A DNA stretch of 19,824 bases. Source: JAULUH01 sp032111745 (lineage in GTDB: Bacteria > Chloroflexota > Anaerolineae > JAAEKA01). Positions 1 to 9,416 of this stretch are shown piece by piece. The notes under the pieces were generated by a model. That model ran no database searches, was not told the DNA's origin, and worked only from the letters and a program-made list of their open reading frames with translations. Position numbers and translations under genes: made by a program. Position 1 is the first letter of the stretch; each line of letters begins with the position of its first letter. Location: the NCBI GenBank assembly GCA_032111745.1, contig JAULUH010000006.1, positions 1 to 19,824 on the forward strand, in the 5' to 3' direction.

Positions 1-1
1 C

Positions 2-3000
2 GCAGCCAGTGCTGAGGCTGGGTTAGGGCAACTGGCCGTGACCGCTGTACTCCTGTTGATCCCCGTCGTTACCCTCGCCACCAGCCTTGTGAACCCACTA
101 GTACCTGTTCTAGTGCCGCCACGCTTGCTTCCCAAGATGGACTTTGAGGATGGCGTCCCGGGCAGAGCGCGCACCATGGTCGTCGTCCCGGGTTTAGTGG
201 CCAGCGAAGACGACGTTGAGTCTCTCCTGGATCAGCTGATGCTGCACTATCTTCGCAACACCGATCCCCACATTACCTTCGCCCTCCTCACCGACTTCGC
301 CGATGCACCGGAAGAGCATGAGCCGGAGGACGAGGCGCTGCTACAACGGGTCAAAGGGGGCGTCCGCGCCCTCAATGAGCGCTACCCGGGTAATCCCTTC
401 TATCTTTTCCACCGAAAGCGCCTATGGAACCCGCAGGAAGAGGTGTGGATGGGTTGGGAGCGCAAGCGAGGCAAACTGGAGGAGTTTAATCGGCTTCAGC
501 GCGGCGAGGGCGACACCACCTATGTTGTGAAGTTGGGTGATCTGTCTGTCCTGCCTGATATCCGTTACGTCATCACCCTGGATGCGGACACATTGCTGCC
601 GACCGGTGCCGCACACCGTCTCATTGGCACGCTAGACCATCCCTTGAACCGCGCTCGAATCGACCCCGACACGGGCCGCGTCGTAGCCGGCTATACCGTG
701 CTACAGCCTCGTACAGAGGTTAAACCGGTCAGCGCCGGCCTCTCACGCTTTACCCGTATCTTCAGCAACGCATCCGGTCTGGACCTCTACACCCACGCCG
801 TGTCCGACGTCTACCAGGACCTCTTCGGCGAGGGCATCTACGTGGGCAAAGGCATCTACGATGTGGCGTCCTTCCACAGTAGCCTGGAAGACCGCGTGCC
901 GGAGAACGCCCTGCTGAGTCACGACTTATTTGAGGGCATCCACGGACGTGCCGGCCTGGTAACGGATATCATCCTATATGAAGACTATCCTCCCGGTTAC
1001 CTGGCTTACGCCCGCCGGCAACACCGCTGGATCCGCGGCGACTGGCAATTGCTGCCCTGGTTACTGCCTAGCGTACCCCACCGGGAAAGAGGATTAGTGC
1101 CGAATCCGCTCACGTTCATTGACCGTTGGAAGATAGTGGATAATTTGCGCCGCAGCCTGATGGCACCGGCGCTCTTGGCGCTGTTGGTGGCCGGTTGGCT
1201 CTGGTTGCCCGGCTCGCCGTTAGTCTGGACACTGGTAGCTATGATTGCGCCAGCCGGCTCGCTGCTCAACGGCCTCGTTGCCAATCTGATCCGGCAAGTG
1301 AAACACGGGGATGCCGGCAACACCTTGAACCAGGTACTGCTGGGGCAGATCATCCGTTGGTTACTCTACTTTGTCTTCCTTCCCCACGAAGCCCTCACGG
1401 CCCTGAACGCGGTCATCACCGTGTTCGCACGCCTCTTTTTCACGGGCAAGCGACTGCTGCAGTGGACTACCGCGGCCCATACCGCATCTCTTTTCGACGG
1501 GCGCAGCAAACTGGACCTCACCTGGCGAGAAATGGTCGGCGCATCTCTGCTGGGCCTGGCGCTTGGCGGGTTGATTCTCTGGCGCAATGTCGCTGCCCTT
1601 CCCGTCGCCCTGCCTTTCTTGTTGTCATGGATCTTCTCACCGCAGATAGCATTGTGGCTCAGCCAGCCCATTGAGCGCCGGCCGGCGCGACTGCGGCCAG
1701 AACAGGAACGACAATTGCGCGGCCTGGCCCGCAGCACCTGGCTCTACTTCGAGCAATTCACGGGACCGGCGGATCATTGGTTGCCTCCAGATCACTTTCA
1801 GGAGCATCCTCGTGGCCAGGTGGCGCACCGCACGTCGCCTACCAACATCGGCCTTGCTCTGTTGTCCACCCTGGCTGCTTACGACTTTGGCTATATGGGG
1901 ATGTTGGAGTTGGCCCTACGACTGCAGAACAGCTTTCAGACGCTGCTTGCGTTGGAGAGGCATCGCGGTCATTTCCTCAACTGGTATGACACACAAACCA
2001 GGATGCCACTGCCGCCCCGCTATGTCTCCTCTGTGGACAGCGGCAACCTGGCAGCATGTCTAATGACGTTACGCCAAGGGTGCCTGGCCATGCCGGATGT
2101 CACTTTGCCCCGCTGGCAACGCTGGCAAGGGCTACTGGACACGCTGGACATGCTCGTTGAAGTGCTGCAGGACGCGGAGCCACAAGCGCCGGAGATCGTC
2201 TCGACCCTGCTGGGTCAGATAGGGCGGATCCGGCAACGAATCCTGGACGCCTCCGGTGATCCCGGTAGCTGGACCATATTGCTGGTCTCTCTGGCCGAAG
2301 AAGCGTGGCCCCAGCTGGAAGACAGAGTGGTCGATTTGATAGAGACATACCATCTCTCCCCGGACTTGCTGCGCCGGATCCGGATCTGGACGGAGCGATC
2401 GCGACACAACCTCTTTGACATGCAGCGTCGCCTCAATGCTCTGATACCCTGGCTAATAGCCCTCAACAATCCCCCGGCCCTCTTCCAGGACGCGCCGGCC
2501 CGCGCGGTGTTCGCGCAGGCCTGGGAAGCGCTACTGGCCGTCTTGCCACCAGAGGCGCGCGTGGGTGACATCGCTGCCATTTGCAGCGATGCCCGGCCAA
2601 GACTGATGACCCTGCGCCAGCAGCTAGACCACGTCGAGGCCCCGGCCGGTGATGTCGATGCGGCGCGCCAATGGTGCGACAATCTGGCGCAGAAGTTGGA
2701 CGAAGCTGTCGAGGTAGTCACCGGGCTGCTGGACATTTACCATAGCGTGAGCGAGCAGAGCGAGCAATTGGTGCGTGATATGGCCTTCGACTTCCTGTAC
2801 GATCCGCAGCGGCGCGTGTTCCGCATTGGTTACAACGTGGATGCCGGACAGCCCGATCCCAATTGCTATGATTTGCTGGCCTCCGAGGCGCGCAATACCA
2901 GCCTGATCGCCATCGCCAAGCAAGAGGTACCCCAGCGCCACTGGCTCAATCTGGGCCGCCCGCTCATGCAGGTGGATGGCTCTCGCTGTCTCGTCTCCTG

Positions 3001-6000
3001 GAGCGGCACGATGTTCGAGTACCTGATGCCCATACTATGGACGCGCCAGTACGAACACACGCTTCTGGGTGAAAGCGCCTACGCCGCGGTACGGACCCAG
3101 ATGGCTTACGCCCGCCAGAAGGGCGTGCCGTGGGGCATGTCAGAATCAGGCTACTATCGCTTTGATGCGGCAATGAACTACCAGTATCGTGCCTTTGGCG
3201 TACCTCAACTGGGATTCAAGCGTGGCCTGGACGAAGACACAGTGATTGCCCCGTACGCCTCTCTGCTGGCCCTGTCCCTAAGCCCGCAGGCCGTGATGGA
3301 GAATATCCAGCGCCTGCGCGAATTGGATATGTGGGGCGATTACGGCTTCTACGAGGCGATAGACTACACATCCGAGCGGCTAGCTCTCGGACAGGACTAT
3401 GCTCGGGTGCTTTCCTACATGGTCCATCATCAGGCGATGATCCTACTGTCGCTGGTGAATGCCCTGGAAGAGGAAGTGATGGTGCAGCGCTTCCACGCCG
3501 ATCCGCGGGTGCAAAGCGTCGAACTGCTCCTCCAGGAGCGAATCCCCCAGGAGGTGCCCCTGGAAGAACTGGCAGCGTCGGAAAGTGAGGCCCTGCGTCC
3601 TGCAGAGCGGGAGGTAACGGCCAAGCCCTGGTCAGTGCCGCTGGAGACGCTGTGGCCGCAGGCGAACTATCTGTCCAACGGTCGCTACGAAGTCCTCATC
3701 ACCAACGCAGGCAGCGGCTACAGCCGCTGGCAGGACATTGACCTGACACGCTGGCGCGCGGATACGACCTGTGACGACTGGGGGACCTGGATTTACGTGC
3801 AGGATCAGGACAGCACTGAACTATGGTCGGTCGGGTCTCAGCCCATTGCTGGGGAAGGGAGGAATCGCGAGGTTACCTTCGCTCCAGACAAGGTGGATAT
3901 CAGGTGTCACGGACAGGATATCGCCATTCATACAGAGATAACGGTGCCGCCGGAGGACGACCTAGAGATAAGGAGGGTACGATTGATCAACCAGGGCGAC
4001 GAAACGCGCCGCCTGCGCCTAGTCAGCTACGGAGAGGTAGTGCTGGCACAGCAGGATGCGGACCGACGCCATCCGGCGTTCAACAAGATGTTCATCGAAA
4101 GCGAATATCGGGCGCAATCCCATACCTTGATCTTCACTCGCCGTCCCCGTTCCAGTGAAGAGATGCCGCCGGTGATGGTGCATGCGTTGGTAGTGGAACC
4201 CGACCGCGAGTGGACAGGTGGCTACGAAACCGACCGCGAACGTTTCCTCGGCCGGGGCGGCACGCCACTGGCGCCGACGGCCATGGCTCCAGCTGGGAAT
4301 GGTCTCAGCGGCACCACCGGTGCCGTGCTTGATCCCATCATGTCTCTCGCGGTGGACATCGAAGTGGCGCCCCACACCACTGCCAGCGTTGCCTTCCTGA
4401 CGCTGGCTGGCGACAACCGTGACGCCGTGTTGAACCTGGCTAGAGACTACCAGGATTGGGCGCGCATCGACCGCGCCTTCCGCCAGGCCCACTCACAAAG
4501 CGAACTTGAGATGCGGCAACTGGAACTGGATGTTGAGGACCTGCAGCGGTTCCAGCAGTTGCTCTCCTTGCTGCTGTACCCACACAGGGCGCTGCGGCCA
4601 GAACCCGAGGTCCTGGCTGCCAACGAAAAAGGGCAACCCGGCCTGTGGCCCTATGCCATCTCGGGCGACTACCCCATCCTGATGGTGCAGATATATGGCG
4701 AAGAAGATCTAGGGTTGGTGCATGAGATGCTTCAGGCCCACATCTACTGGCGCAACCGGGGCCTGAGAATCGACCTGGTGCTGATGAACGAGCAGGCCAG
4801 CGGCTATGCCCAGGAATTGCCGGGCCAGCTCCGTCGCCTGGTGCAGCGCATGAACAGCGATCACTTGCTCGACCAACGCGGCGGTATCTTCCTACTACGG
4901 CGCGAGGCCATGAGCGCGGCGGACCAGGTCTTGTTGGCGACGACGGCGCGGGCGGTGCTGGACGCCAAACGTGGCCCGCTGGCAGCACACTTGCATGATG
5001 TGTGGCAACAGCCGGCGCATTTGCCTGCCCTCATTCCGACGCGCGACAGCAATGGCCGGCCGGAGAGGCCGCCAGTGGCCAGGCCGGACAGTTTGCGCTT
5101 TGACAACGGCTGGGGGGGATTTAGCTCCGACGGGCGTGAGTACATCATCCACCTGGCACCGGGTGAACGGACGCCCGCGCCGTGGGTCAACGTCATCGCC
5201 AATCCCACCTTTGGTTTCCTGGTCTCAGAAATGGGTGGCGGCTATACCTGGGCGGCGAACAGCGGCGAGAACAGGTTAACACCGTGGCGGAATGATCCGG
5301 TACGGGATGCACCGGGCGAAGCCCTGTACCTGCGTGACGAAGAGACGGCGGAAATCTGGACGCCGACCGTGGCCCCGGCTGGGGCTAACACCTCCCATCT
5401 GGTTCGCCATGGCGCTGGCTACAGCATTTTCGAGAGCCACGCTCATGGCCTCAGACAGCGGCTACAGCTTTTTGCTGCTTGTGACGCGCCGGTCAAGATC
5501 GTCCGCCTGCGACTGGAAAACACGTGGGATCACGTGCGCCGAATCACAGCCACCTACTACGCCGAGTGGGTGTTGGGCGTCAATCGGGACACCATGCAGC
5601 AATACGTCCTGCCCGAATATGATCAGGACCATAATGCGCTCCTGGCAAGCAATCCCTACAACGCCGATTTCGGCGAACGCGTGGCCTTCCTGGCCGCCAG
5701 CCAACAGCCTCATGGCCTTACTACCGACCGCACCGAGTTTCTGGGACGGCTGGGGAATGAGGCACAACCAGCGGGGCTCAAACGCATCGGCCTGACCAGC
5801 ACAGTGCAGCCCGGCCTGGACCCCTGCGCCGCGCTGCAGTTGCACGTGGAGCTGGATCCGGGCGAGGCCAAAGAGATCTGGTTTCTGCTCGGGCAGGGCG
5901 AGAATCGGGATGAGGCGCTGCAACTGGTTCAACGCTTCCAGGGCGCGGAAGCGGTAGGGATGGCCTGGGACGAGGCGGTCAGGGGATGGGACGAGTTGTT

Positions 6001-7492
6001 AGGTATGGTGACGGTGGACACGCCGGACGGCGCCATGAACACGCTGCTCAACCGCTGGTTGCCCTACCAGGTGCTGTCCTGCCGCATCTGGGGTCGATCC
6101 GCCCTTTACCAATCCAGTGGTGGCTTTGGCTTCCGCGACCAGTTGCAGGACGTGGCCGCACTCCTGCATCATGCGCCCGACCTGGCTCGGCAGCACATTT
6201 TGCGCGCTGCACGCCACCAGTTTGAGGCGGGGGACGTATTGCATTGGTGGCATCCGCCCTACGGCAGGGGCGTGCGCACGCGTAACAGCGACGATCTACT
6301 TTGGCTGCCCTACGTGGCCGCCCATTACGTCCGGGTAACCGGTGACGAGAGTATTCTGTGCGAGAGGATTCCTTTCCGCCAGGGTGATCCATTGCAGGCA
6401 CATGAAGTCGAACGGTATGGCCACTACGAAGTGTCCGAAGAAACCGGCACACTCTACGAGCACTGTTGCCGCGCCTTGGAGAAGGGCACCACAGCTGGGC
6501 CGCACAGCCTCCCGCTGATTGGCACTGGGGATTGGAACGATGGTATGAACCGCGTCGGGATAGAGGGCAGGGGTGAAAGTGTTTGGCTGGGGTGGTTCCT
6601 GTATGCTTGCCTGGACAATTACGTTCCCATTTGTGAGAGGATGGAAGACGAGGTGCGTGCCAGGAAGTTTCGGGAGAGGATGGCGGCTCTAGAGGAAGCG
6701 CTGGCGGCCAGCGCCTGGGACGGCAACTGGTACCTGCGAGGCTTCTACGATGACGGTTCGCCTTTAGGTTCCGTGAAGGCTAAGGAGTGCCAGATCGACT
6801 CTATTGCCCAATCATGGGCGGTACTATCTGGTGCTGGCGATCCACAGCGGAACCGGCAGGCCATGGCCTCTGTGGCCGAGAGGTTAGTCAGGGGCGATGA
6901 TCGACTATTGTTGCTGCTTACTCCACCCTTTGATAAGACGTCCAAGGACCCAGGCTACATCAAGGGCTATCCACCGGGCGTGCGTGAAAACGGTGGCCAG
7001 TACACACATGCGGCCATCTGGGCTGTGTGGGCCTTTGCCGAGATGGGCGACGGCAATCGCGCTGAGGCGTTGTTCCGGCTGTTGAACCCCATTACGCACA
7101 GTGACACTCGGGCGAAAGCACAGCGCTATCGGCTAGAACCGTACGTGACGGCGGCGGACGTGTACAGCATGAAGCCCTTTACCGGTCGTGGGGGCTGGAG
7201 CTGGTATACCGGATCCAGTGGTTGGCTCTACCGGCTGGGCTTGGAGGCGATATTGGGTTTGCGCCGCGAGGGAGAGATCCTGCGCATCAAGCCCTGCATC
7301 CCCCGGGAATGGACCGGCTATACGATAACCCATCGCTACGGCGACGCCATTTACCATATTCGGGTAGAGAACCCCGATCGCGTTAACCGTGGTGTGCGGG
7401 AAGTGATACTGGATGGCGAATCGCTAGCAGCCGGTGCCATTTCACTAAAGGACGATGGCGCGCGCCATAACATAACTGTACGCATGGGCTGA
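2..7492 (+). CDS. ndvB: Cyclic beta-1,2-glucan synthase, 5'-truncated by window edge
   Basis: This membrane enzyme polymerises UDP-glucose into beta-1,2-glucan and cyclises it. The reading frame is open to the left edge, so the GTG at 38 is probably internal; numbering here starts from it. Known Cgs/NdvB proteins are about 2,800-2,900 residues and about 2,495 are present, so roughly 370 are missing. Domains in order: hydrophobic segment (1-25); GT84 glycosyltransferase with DAD at 182-184, a later Asp in SHDLFEG (D296) and the RRQHRW signature (326-331); membrane segments around 375-418, 438-468 and 500-543; a glycoamylase-like region around 1010-1150 (YRFDAAMNYQYRAFGVPQ); two GH94 sandwich repeats starting near 1213 and 1686; and a C-terminal GH94 catalytic region with GDWNDGMN (D2165, D2168). 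In known Cgs proteins the GH94-like part controls chain length. All key motifs look intact. A GH94-only phosphorylase is unlikely because the GT84 motifs are complete. Confidence 0.93.
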   Translation, partial: AASAEAGLGQLAVTAVLLLIPVVTLATSLVNPLVPVLVPPRLLPKMDFEDGVPGRARTMVVVPGLVASEDDVESLLDQLMLHYLRNTDPHITFALLTDFADAPEEHEPEDEALLQRVKGGVRALNERYPGNPFYLFHRKRLWNPQEEVWMGWERKRGKLEEFNRLQRGEGDTTYVVKLGDLSVLPDIRYVITLDADTLLPTGAAHRLIGTLDHPLNRARIDPDTGRVVAGYTVLQPRTEVKPVSAGLSRFTRIFSNASGLDLYTHAVSDVYQDLFGEGIYVGKGIYDVASFHSSLEDRVPENALLSHDLFEGIHGRAGLVTDIILYEDYPPGYLAYARRQHRWIRGDWQLLPWLLPSVPHRERGLVPNPLTFIDRWKIVDNLRRSLMAPALLALLVAGWLWLPGSPLVWTLVAMIAPAGSLLNGLVANLIRQVKHGDAGNTLNQVLLGQIIRWLLYFVFLPHEALTALNAVITVFARLFFTGKRLLQWTTAAHTASLFDGRSKLDLTWREMVGASLLGLALGGLILWRNVAALPVALPFLLSWIFSPQIALWLSQPIERRPARLRPEQERQLRGLARSTWLYFEQFTGPADHWLPPDHFQEHPRGQVAHRTSPTNIGLALLSTLAAYDFGYMGMLELALRLQNSFQTLLALERHRGHFLNWYDTQTRMPLPPRYVSSVDSGNLAACLMTLRQGCLAMPDVTLPRWQRWQGLLDTLDMLVEVLQDAEPQAPEIVSTLLGQIGRIRQRILDASGDPGSWTILLVSLAEEAWPQLEDRVVDLIETYHLSPDLLRRIRIWTERSRHNLFDMQRRLNALIPWLIALNNPPALFQDAPARAVFAQAWEALLAVLPPEARVGDIAAICSDARPRLMTLRQQLDHVEAPAGDVDAARQWCDNLAQKLDEAVEVVTGLLDIYHSVSEQSEQLVRDMAFDFLYDPQRRVFRIGYNVDAGQPDPNCYDLLASEARNTSLIAIAKQEVPQRHWLNLGRPLMQVDGSRCLVSWSGTMFEYLMPILWTRQYEHTLLGESAYAAVRTQMAYARQKGVPWGMSESGYYRFDAAMNYQYRAFGVPQLGFKRGLDEDTVIAPYASLLALSLSPQAVMENIQRLRELDMWGDYGFYEAIDYTSERLALGQDYARVLSYMVHHQAMILLSLVNALEEEVMVQRFHADPRVQSVELLLQERIPQEVPLEELAASESEALRPAEREVTAKPWSVPLETLWPQANYLSNGRYEVLITNAGSGYSRWQDIDLTRWRADTTCDDWGTWIYVQDQDSTELWSVGSQPIAGEGRNREVTFAPDKVDIRCHGQDIAIHTEITVPPEDDLEIRRVRLINQGDETRRLRLVSYGEVVLAQQDADRRHPAFNKMFIESEYRAQSHTLIFTRRPRSSEEMPPVMVHALVVEPDREWTGGYETDRERFLGRGGTPLAPTAMAPAGNGLSGTTGAVLDPIMSLAVDIEVAPHTTASVAFLTLAGDNRDAVLNLARDYQDWARIDRAFRQAHSQSELEMRQLELDVEDLQRFQQLLSLLLYPHRALRPEPEVLAANEKGQPGLWPYAISGDYPILMVQIYGEEDLGLVHEMLQAHIYWRNRGLRIDLVLMNEQASGYAQELPGQLRRLVQRMNSDHLLDQRGGIFLLRREAMSAADQVLLATTARAVLDAKRGPLAAHLHDVWQQPAHLPALIPTRDSNGRPERPPVARPDSLRFDNGWGGFSSDGREYIIHLAPGERTPAPWVNVIANPTFGFLVSEMGGGYTWAANSGENRLTPWRNDPVRDAPGEALYLRDEETAEIWTPTVAPAGANTSHLVRHGAGYSIFESHAHGLRQRLQLFAACDAPVKIVRLRLENTWDHVRRITATYYAEWVLGVNRDTMQQYVLPEYDQDHNALLASNPYNADFGERVAFLAASQQPHGLTTDRTEFLGRLGNEAQPAGLKRIGLTSTVQPGLDPCAALQLHVELDPGEAKEIWFLLGQGENRDEALQLVQRFQGAEAVGMAWDEAVRGWDELLGMVTVDTPDGAMNTLLNRWLPYQVLSCRIWGRSALYQSSGGFGFRDQLQDVAALLHHAPDLARQHILRAARHQFEAGDVLHWWHPPYGRGVRTRNSDDLLWLPYVAAHYVRVTGDESILCERIPFRQGDPLQAHEVERYGHYEVSEETGTLYEHCCRALEKGTTAGPHSLPLIGTGDWNDGMNRVGIEGRGESVWLGWFLYACLDNYVPICERMEDEVRARKFRERMAALEEALAASAWDGNWYLRGFYDDGSPLGSVKAKECQIDSIAQSWAVLSGAGDPQRNRQAMASVAERLVRGDDRLLLLLTPPFDKTSKDPGYIKGYPPGVRENGGQYTHAAIWAVWAFAEMGDGNRAEALFRLLNPITHSDTRAKAQRYRLEPYVTAADVYSMKPFTGRGGWSWYTGSSGWLYRLGLEAILGLRREGEILRIKPCIPREWTGYTITHRYGDAIYHIRVENPDRVNRGVREVILDGESLAAGAISLKDDGARHNITVRMG

Positions 7493-7578
7493 TCGGGAGG
7501 TGTGACAAGATATGTTGTCTCACCGGTTAGGCTGAACCCAACCAAAACGCAACCCTAACCAACCAAGTACAGCGGCAG

Positions 7579-7615
7579 CCCCAACCACTGGCAGTGGTTG
7601 GGGGTTGTCTTTTTT
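7579..7615 (+). terminator. Rho-independent terminator after the glucan synthase
   Basis: There is a perfect 11-bp stem (CCCCAACCACT at 7579-7589 pairing with AGTGGTTGGGG at 7593-7603) closed by a GGC loop and followed by TTGTCTTTTTT. This is a strong intrinsic terminator on the plus strand, 86 nt after the synthase stop codon. Confidence 0.85.
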
Positions 7616-7617
7616 GC

Positions 7618-7623
7618 TACAAT
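7618..7623 (+). promoter_or_regulatory. Candidate -10 box (TACAAT) for the response-regulator operon
   Basis: TACAAT matches the sigma-70 -10 consensus at five of six positions and follows the terminator T-tract immediately. The second copy of the intergenic element has TACTAT in the same place. No good -35 box is visible at 16-18 bp, so this may be an activator-dependent or weak promoter. It would give a leader of about 155 nt before the GTG at 7786, and I see no convincing gene in that leader. Confidence 0.35.
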
Positions 7624-7785
7624 GGAGGCATGCGAGACGCCAGGGCGCATACGCATATCGCCCGAGGGCGGTGAGGAGAAAGATGAGGTCGAAGGCGAAT
7701 TTCGCGAGGTATGTGATACGCGGACTCGTTCCTCCCAAGAGAGAGGTCCAGGGCTTCATGGAGCAGTGCAGCAGGAGGGATTCGA

Positions 7786-8214
7786 GTGATCGAAGCCAGA
7801 CGGATTTTAATCGTCGACGATGACCCGACGGTACTGCATATCCTGCACGCCACCCTGGCGCACATGAGGAATGGATACCAGATTGTGGTGGCCCAGGATG
7901 GCAGAGCAGCTCTGGCCATGATTGAGGACAAGCCATTCGACCTGGTCATCACCGACGTAAAAATGCCCGGTGTTGATGGCATAGAGCTTGCAGAGTCGAT
8001 CCAAGCTATGAACGCGACCACGACAGTGATCTGGATCACTGCCTATGGCTGTGACAGGTTGCGAGCCGAGTGCGAGCGGCTGGGTATTTATCGCTGCCTG
8101 GATAAGCCACTGAGGATCAGCCAGATTCGACAGGTCGCGCTGGAGGCGCTGAGATCAATCCTGGTGGAGACACCGGACAGGTCAGGAAGCAACAACCGTG
8201 GCATCGATGAATGA
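7786..8214 (+). CDS. Receiver-only (CheY-like) response regulator
   Basis: This 142-residue protein is essentially one REC domain with no output domain. The conserved set is complete: acidic cluster DDD (11-13), phosphoacceptor D57 in VITDVKMPG, switch T85 in WITAYG and K107 in the DKP motif. It therefore should be phosphorylated by a histidine kinase and act by protein-protein contact, or serve in a phosphorelay. The GTG start is chosen because AGGAGG lies at 7773-7778, 7 nt upstream. It is the first gene after the terminator/promoter element and 39 nt ahead of the NarL-type regulator, so the two are probably co-transcribed. The soluble PAS kinase at 9629 is the nearest candidate partner; that pairing is inferred from position only. 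Confidence 0.88.
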   Translation: MIEARRILIVDDDPTVLHILHATLAHMRNGYQIVVAQDGRAALAMIEDKPFDLVITDVKMPGVDGIELAESIQAMNATTTVIWITAYGCDRLRAECERLGIYRCLDKPLRISQIRQVALEALRSILVETPDRSGSNNRGIDE

Positions 8215-8253
8215 TAAGCCAGGACAAGAGGATAGGATCGAGGATGGCGAACG

Positions 8254-8976
8254 ATGGGGATGATGATACGGATTCTCCTTGTCAATCAGATCCCACTCAC
8301 GTGCCACCTGATCGCCGCCGTGTTGCAGGACGAGCCTGACATGGAGGTGGTTGGCAGCGCAACATCAATGGTCGAGGCATTGGACCTGGCGCCCGCGTCA
8401 GATGTGATCCTTGTCAACACTCGCATGGCGGATGGTGTAGCGCTCCGGCTCATCAAGACTATCGCTGGCACCAGGTTGCCAACCAAGATCGTGGCCCTGG
8501 GATTGGCGGAGTCGAAGGAGGAAGTACTGCAGTACGTCCAGGCTGGGGCTGCCGGCTACGTACTCAAGGACGACTCGGTGGACGATCTGTTGGAACAGAT
8601 CCGTAGTGTCCACGCCGGGCAAGCACGGATCTCGCCCATGATCGCGGCGGCGTTGATGTCACGGGTCGCCGAGTATGCTCAGGTATTTCATCGAGCGCAG
8701 AACGGGTCCAACGCAGCAGCTGATCTGACCCCGCGCGAACAAGAAATCCTGGAGTTGATTGGCCAGGGTTTTACTAACCAGCAGATTGCTGGCCGGCTGG
8801 TCGTTGAGGTAGGGACGGTCAAGAACCACGTCCACAGCATACTGCAAAAGCTGGCTGTCAGCACCCGGCGCGAGGCTGCGGCCACATGGGCGATCATGAA
8901 GAACGGCGAGTGCGCCAGCTCCATGGTGTTGGGACAGGGCACACCTGCGATACAAGGCCTGGAAGATGAGGTGTGA
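8254..8976 (+). CDS. NarL/FixJ-type regulator with degenerate receiver and LuxR HTH
   Basis: This is a 240-residue DNA-binding regulator. The N-terminal 120 residues have the REC fold pattern, but the usual Asp pair is N11-Q12, the phosphoacceptor Asp is N55 (VILVNTRM), and the switch Thr/Ser is replaced in VALGL. The lysine of GYVLKDD is kept. The C-terminal LuxR-type HTH is canonical (LTPREQEILELIGQGFTNQQIA, then VGTVKNHVHSILQKL). The family normally dimerises on phosphorylation; this member probably cannot be phosphorylated and may bind DNA constitutively or sense something else. Start is uncertain among ATG 8254, 8260 and 8263; GAGG at 8240-8243 gives a workable spacing for 8254. It follows the receiver-only regulator in the same direction. 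Confidence 0.88.
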   Translation: MGMMIRILLVNQIPLTCHLIAAVLQDEPDMEVVGSATSMVEALDLAPASDVILVNTRMADGVALRLIKTIAGTRLPTKIVALGLAESKEEVLQYVQAGAAGYVLKDDSVDDLLEQIRSVHAGQARISPMIAAALMSRVAEYAQVFHRAQNGSNAAADLTPREQEILELIGQGFTNQQIAGRLVVEVGTVKNHVHSILQKLAVSTRREAAATWAIMKNGECASSMVLGQGTPAIQGLEDEV

Positions 8977-9018
8977 AGTGGAAAGGAAGCTCGAGGATCA
9001 AATTCGGGAGTGCCAATC

Positions 9019-9298
9019 ATGCCAGAAAACCAGATCACCGTCGATAATCGAACGATTAGCCTATCCAGCCTGGATAAGGTCCTCTTTCCTGGAGAGGGAA
9101 TAACCAAAAAGGATCTGATCGACTACTACCTGCGCATCGCTGAGGTCATGCTGCCCCACATGGCGGGCAGGCCTGTCTCCATGCAGCGTTTTCCCGATGG
9201 CATTGCCGAAAAAGAACATCTTCCGCCGGCTGAGCCAAAAGGCCGACCCTTGGCGAGATATGCGGGAACAGGCCAGGTCGCTGAACCAGCTGGCGTGA
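9019..9298 (+). pseudogene. ligD: Decayed LigD-type polymerase (PolDom) gene with internal deletion
   Basis: LigD polymerase/primase domains act in non-homologous end joining with Ku. ATG 9019 (CGGGAG 8 nt upstream) opens with a clear PolDom N-terminus: SLDKVLFPGEGITKKDL, then DYYLRIAEVMLPHMAGRP and MQRFPDGI, ending near 9202. Directly after, in the +1 frame, 9209-9298 reads KKNIFRRLSQKADPWRDM and ends in a TGA at 9296-9298. That matches the conserved C-terminal end of the same domain (IRN-x-RL-x-x-x-DPW). About 200 central residues, including the catalytic acidic motifs, are absent, and the two ends are out of frame. The zero-frame ORF running on to 9462 (nominal GTG at 9010) is therefore not a real protein end. 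No Ku gene is in the window. The C-terminal match is from memory of the family. Confidence 0.72.
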
Positions 9299-9416
9299 CG
9301 GGCAGTCACGGGCCGTTGGAGGGCGAGTGGCTCGTGCACGGCCAGGAGGCTCGATTGCGAGCGCCACTACAATCGGAGAGGCCACCAACCCGCGGCATTG
9401 GCGCCCCAGGGGGCGG

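Larger units (their letters stand above)
7538..7632 (+). repeat. Intergenic hairpin element, copy 1
   Basis: This stretch aligns without gaps for its first 41 nt (33 identical) to 12081-12121, and then through a hairpin to a shared -10-like box and a CATG. Shared features are CCAACCAAAA, CCAACCA.GTACA, CAGCCCC, a CTG/CAG hairpin tip and TAC(A/T)ATGG. It lies between the glucan synthase stop and the first response regulator. It combines a terminator (7579-7615) with a likely promoter box (7618-7623). The function as a repeated unit is inferred. Confidence 0.6.

Noticed and set aside
7683..7823. 46-codon open frame in the leader of the first response regulator, overlapping its start
   Set aside because: A GAGGAG precedes the ATG, but the peptide is Arg-rich without pattern, and its overlap into the regulator's first codons looks incidental.
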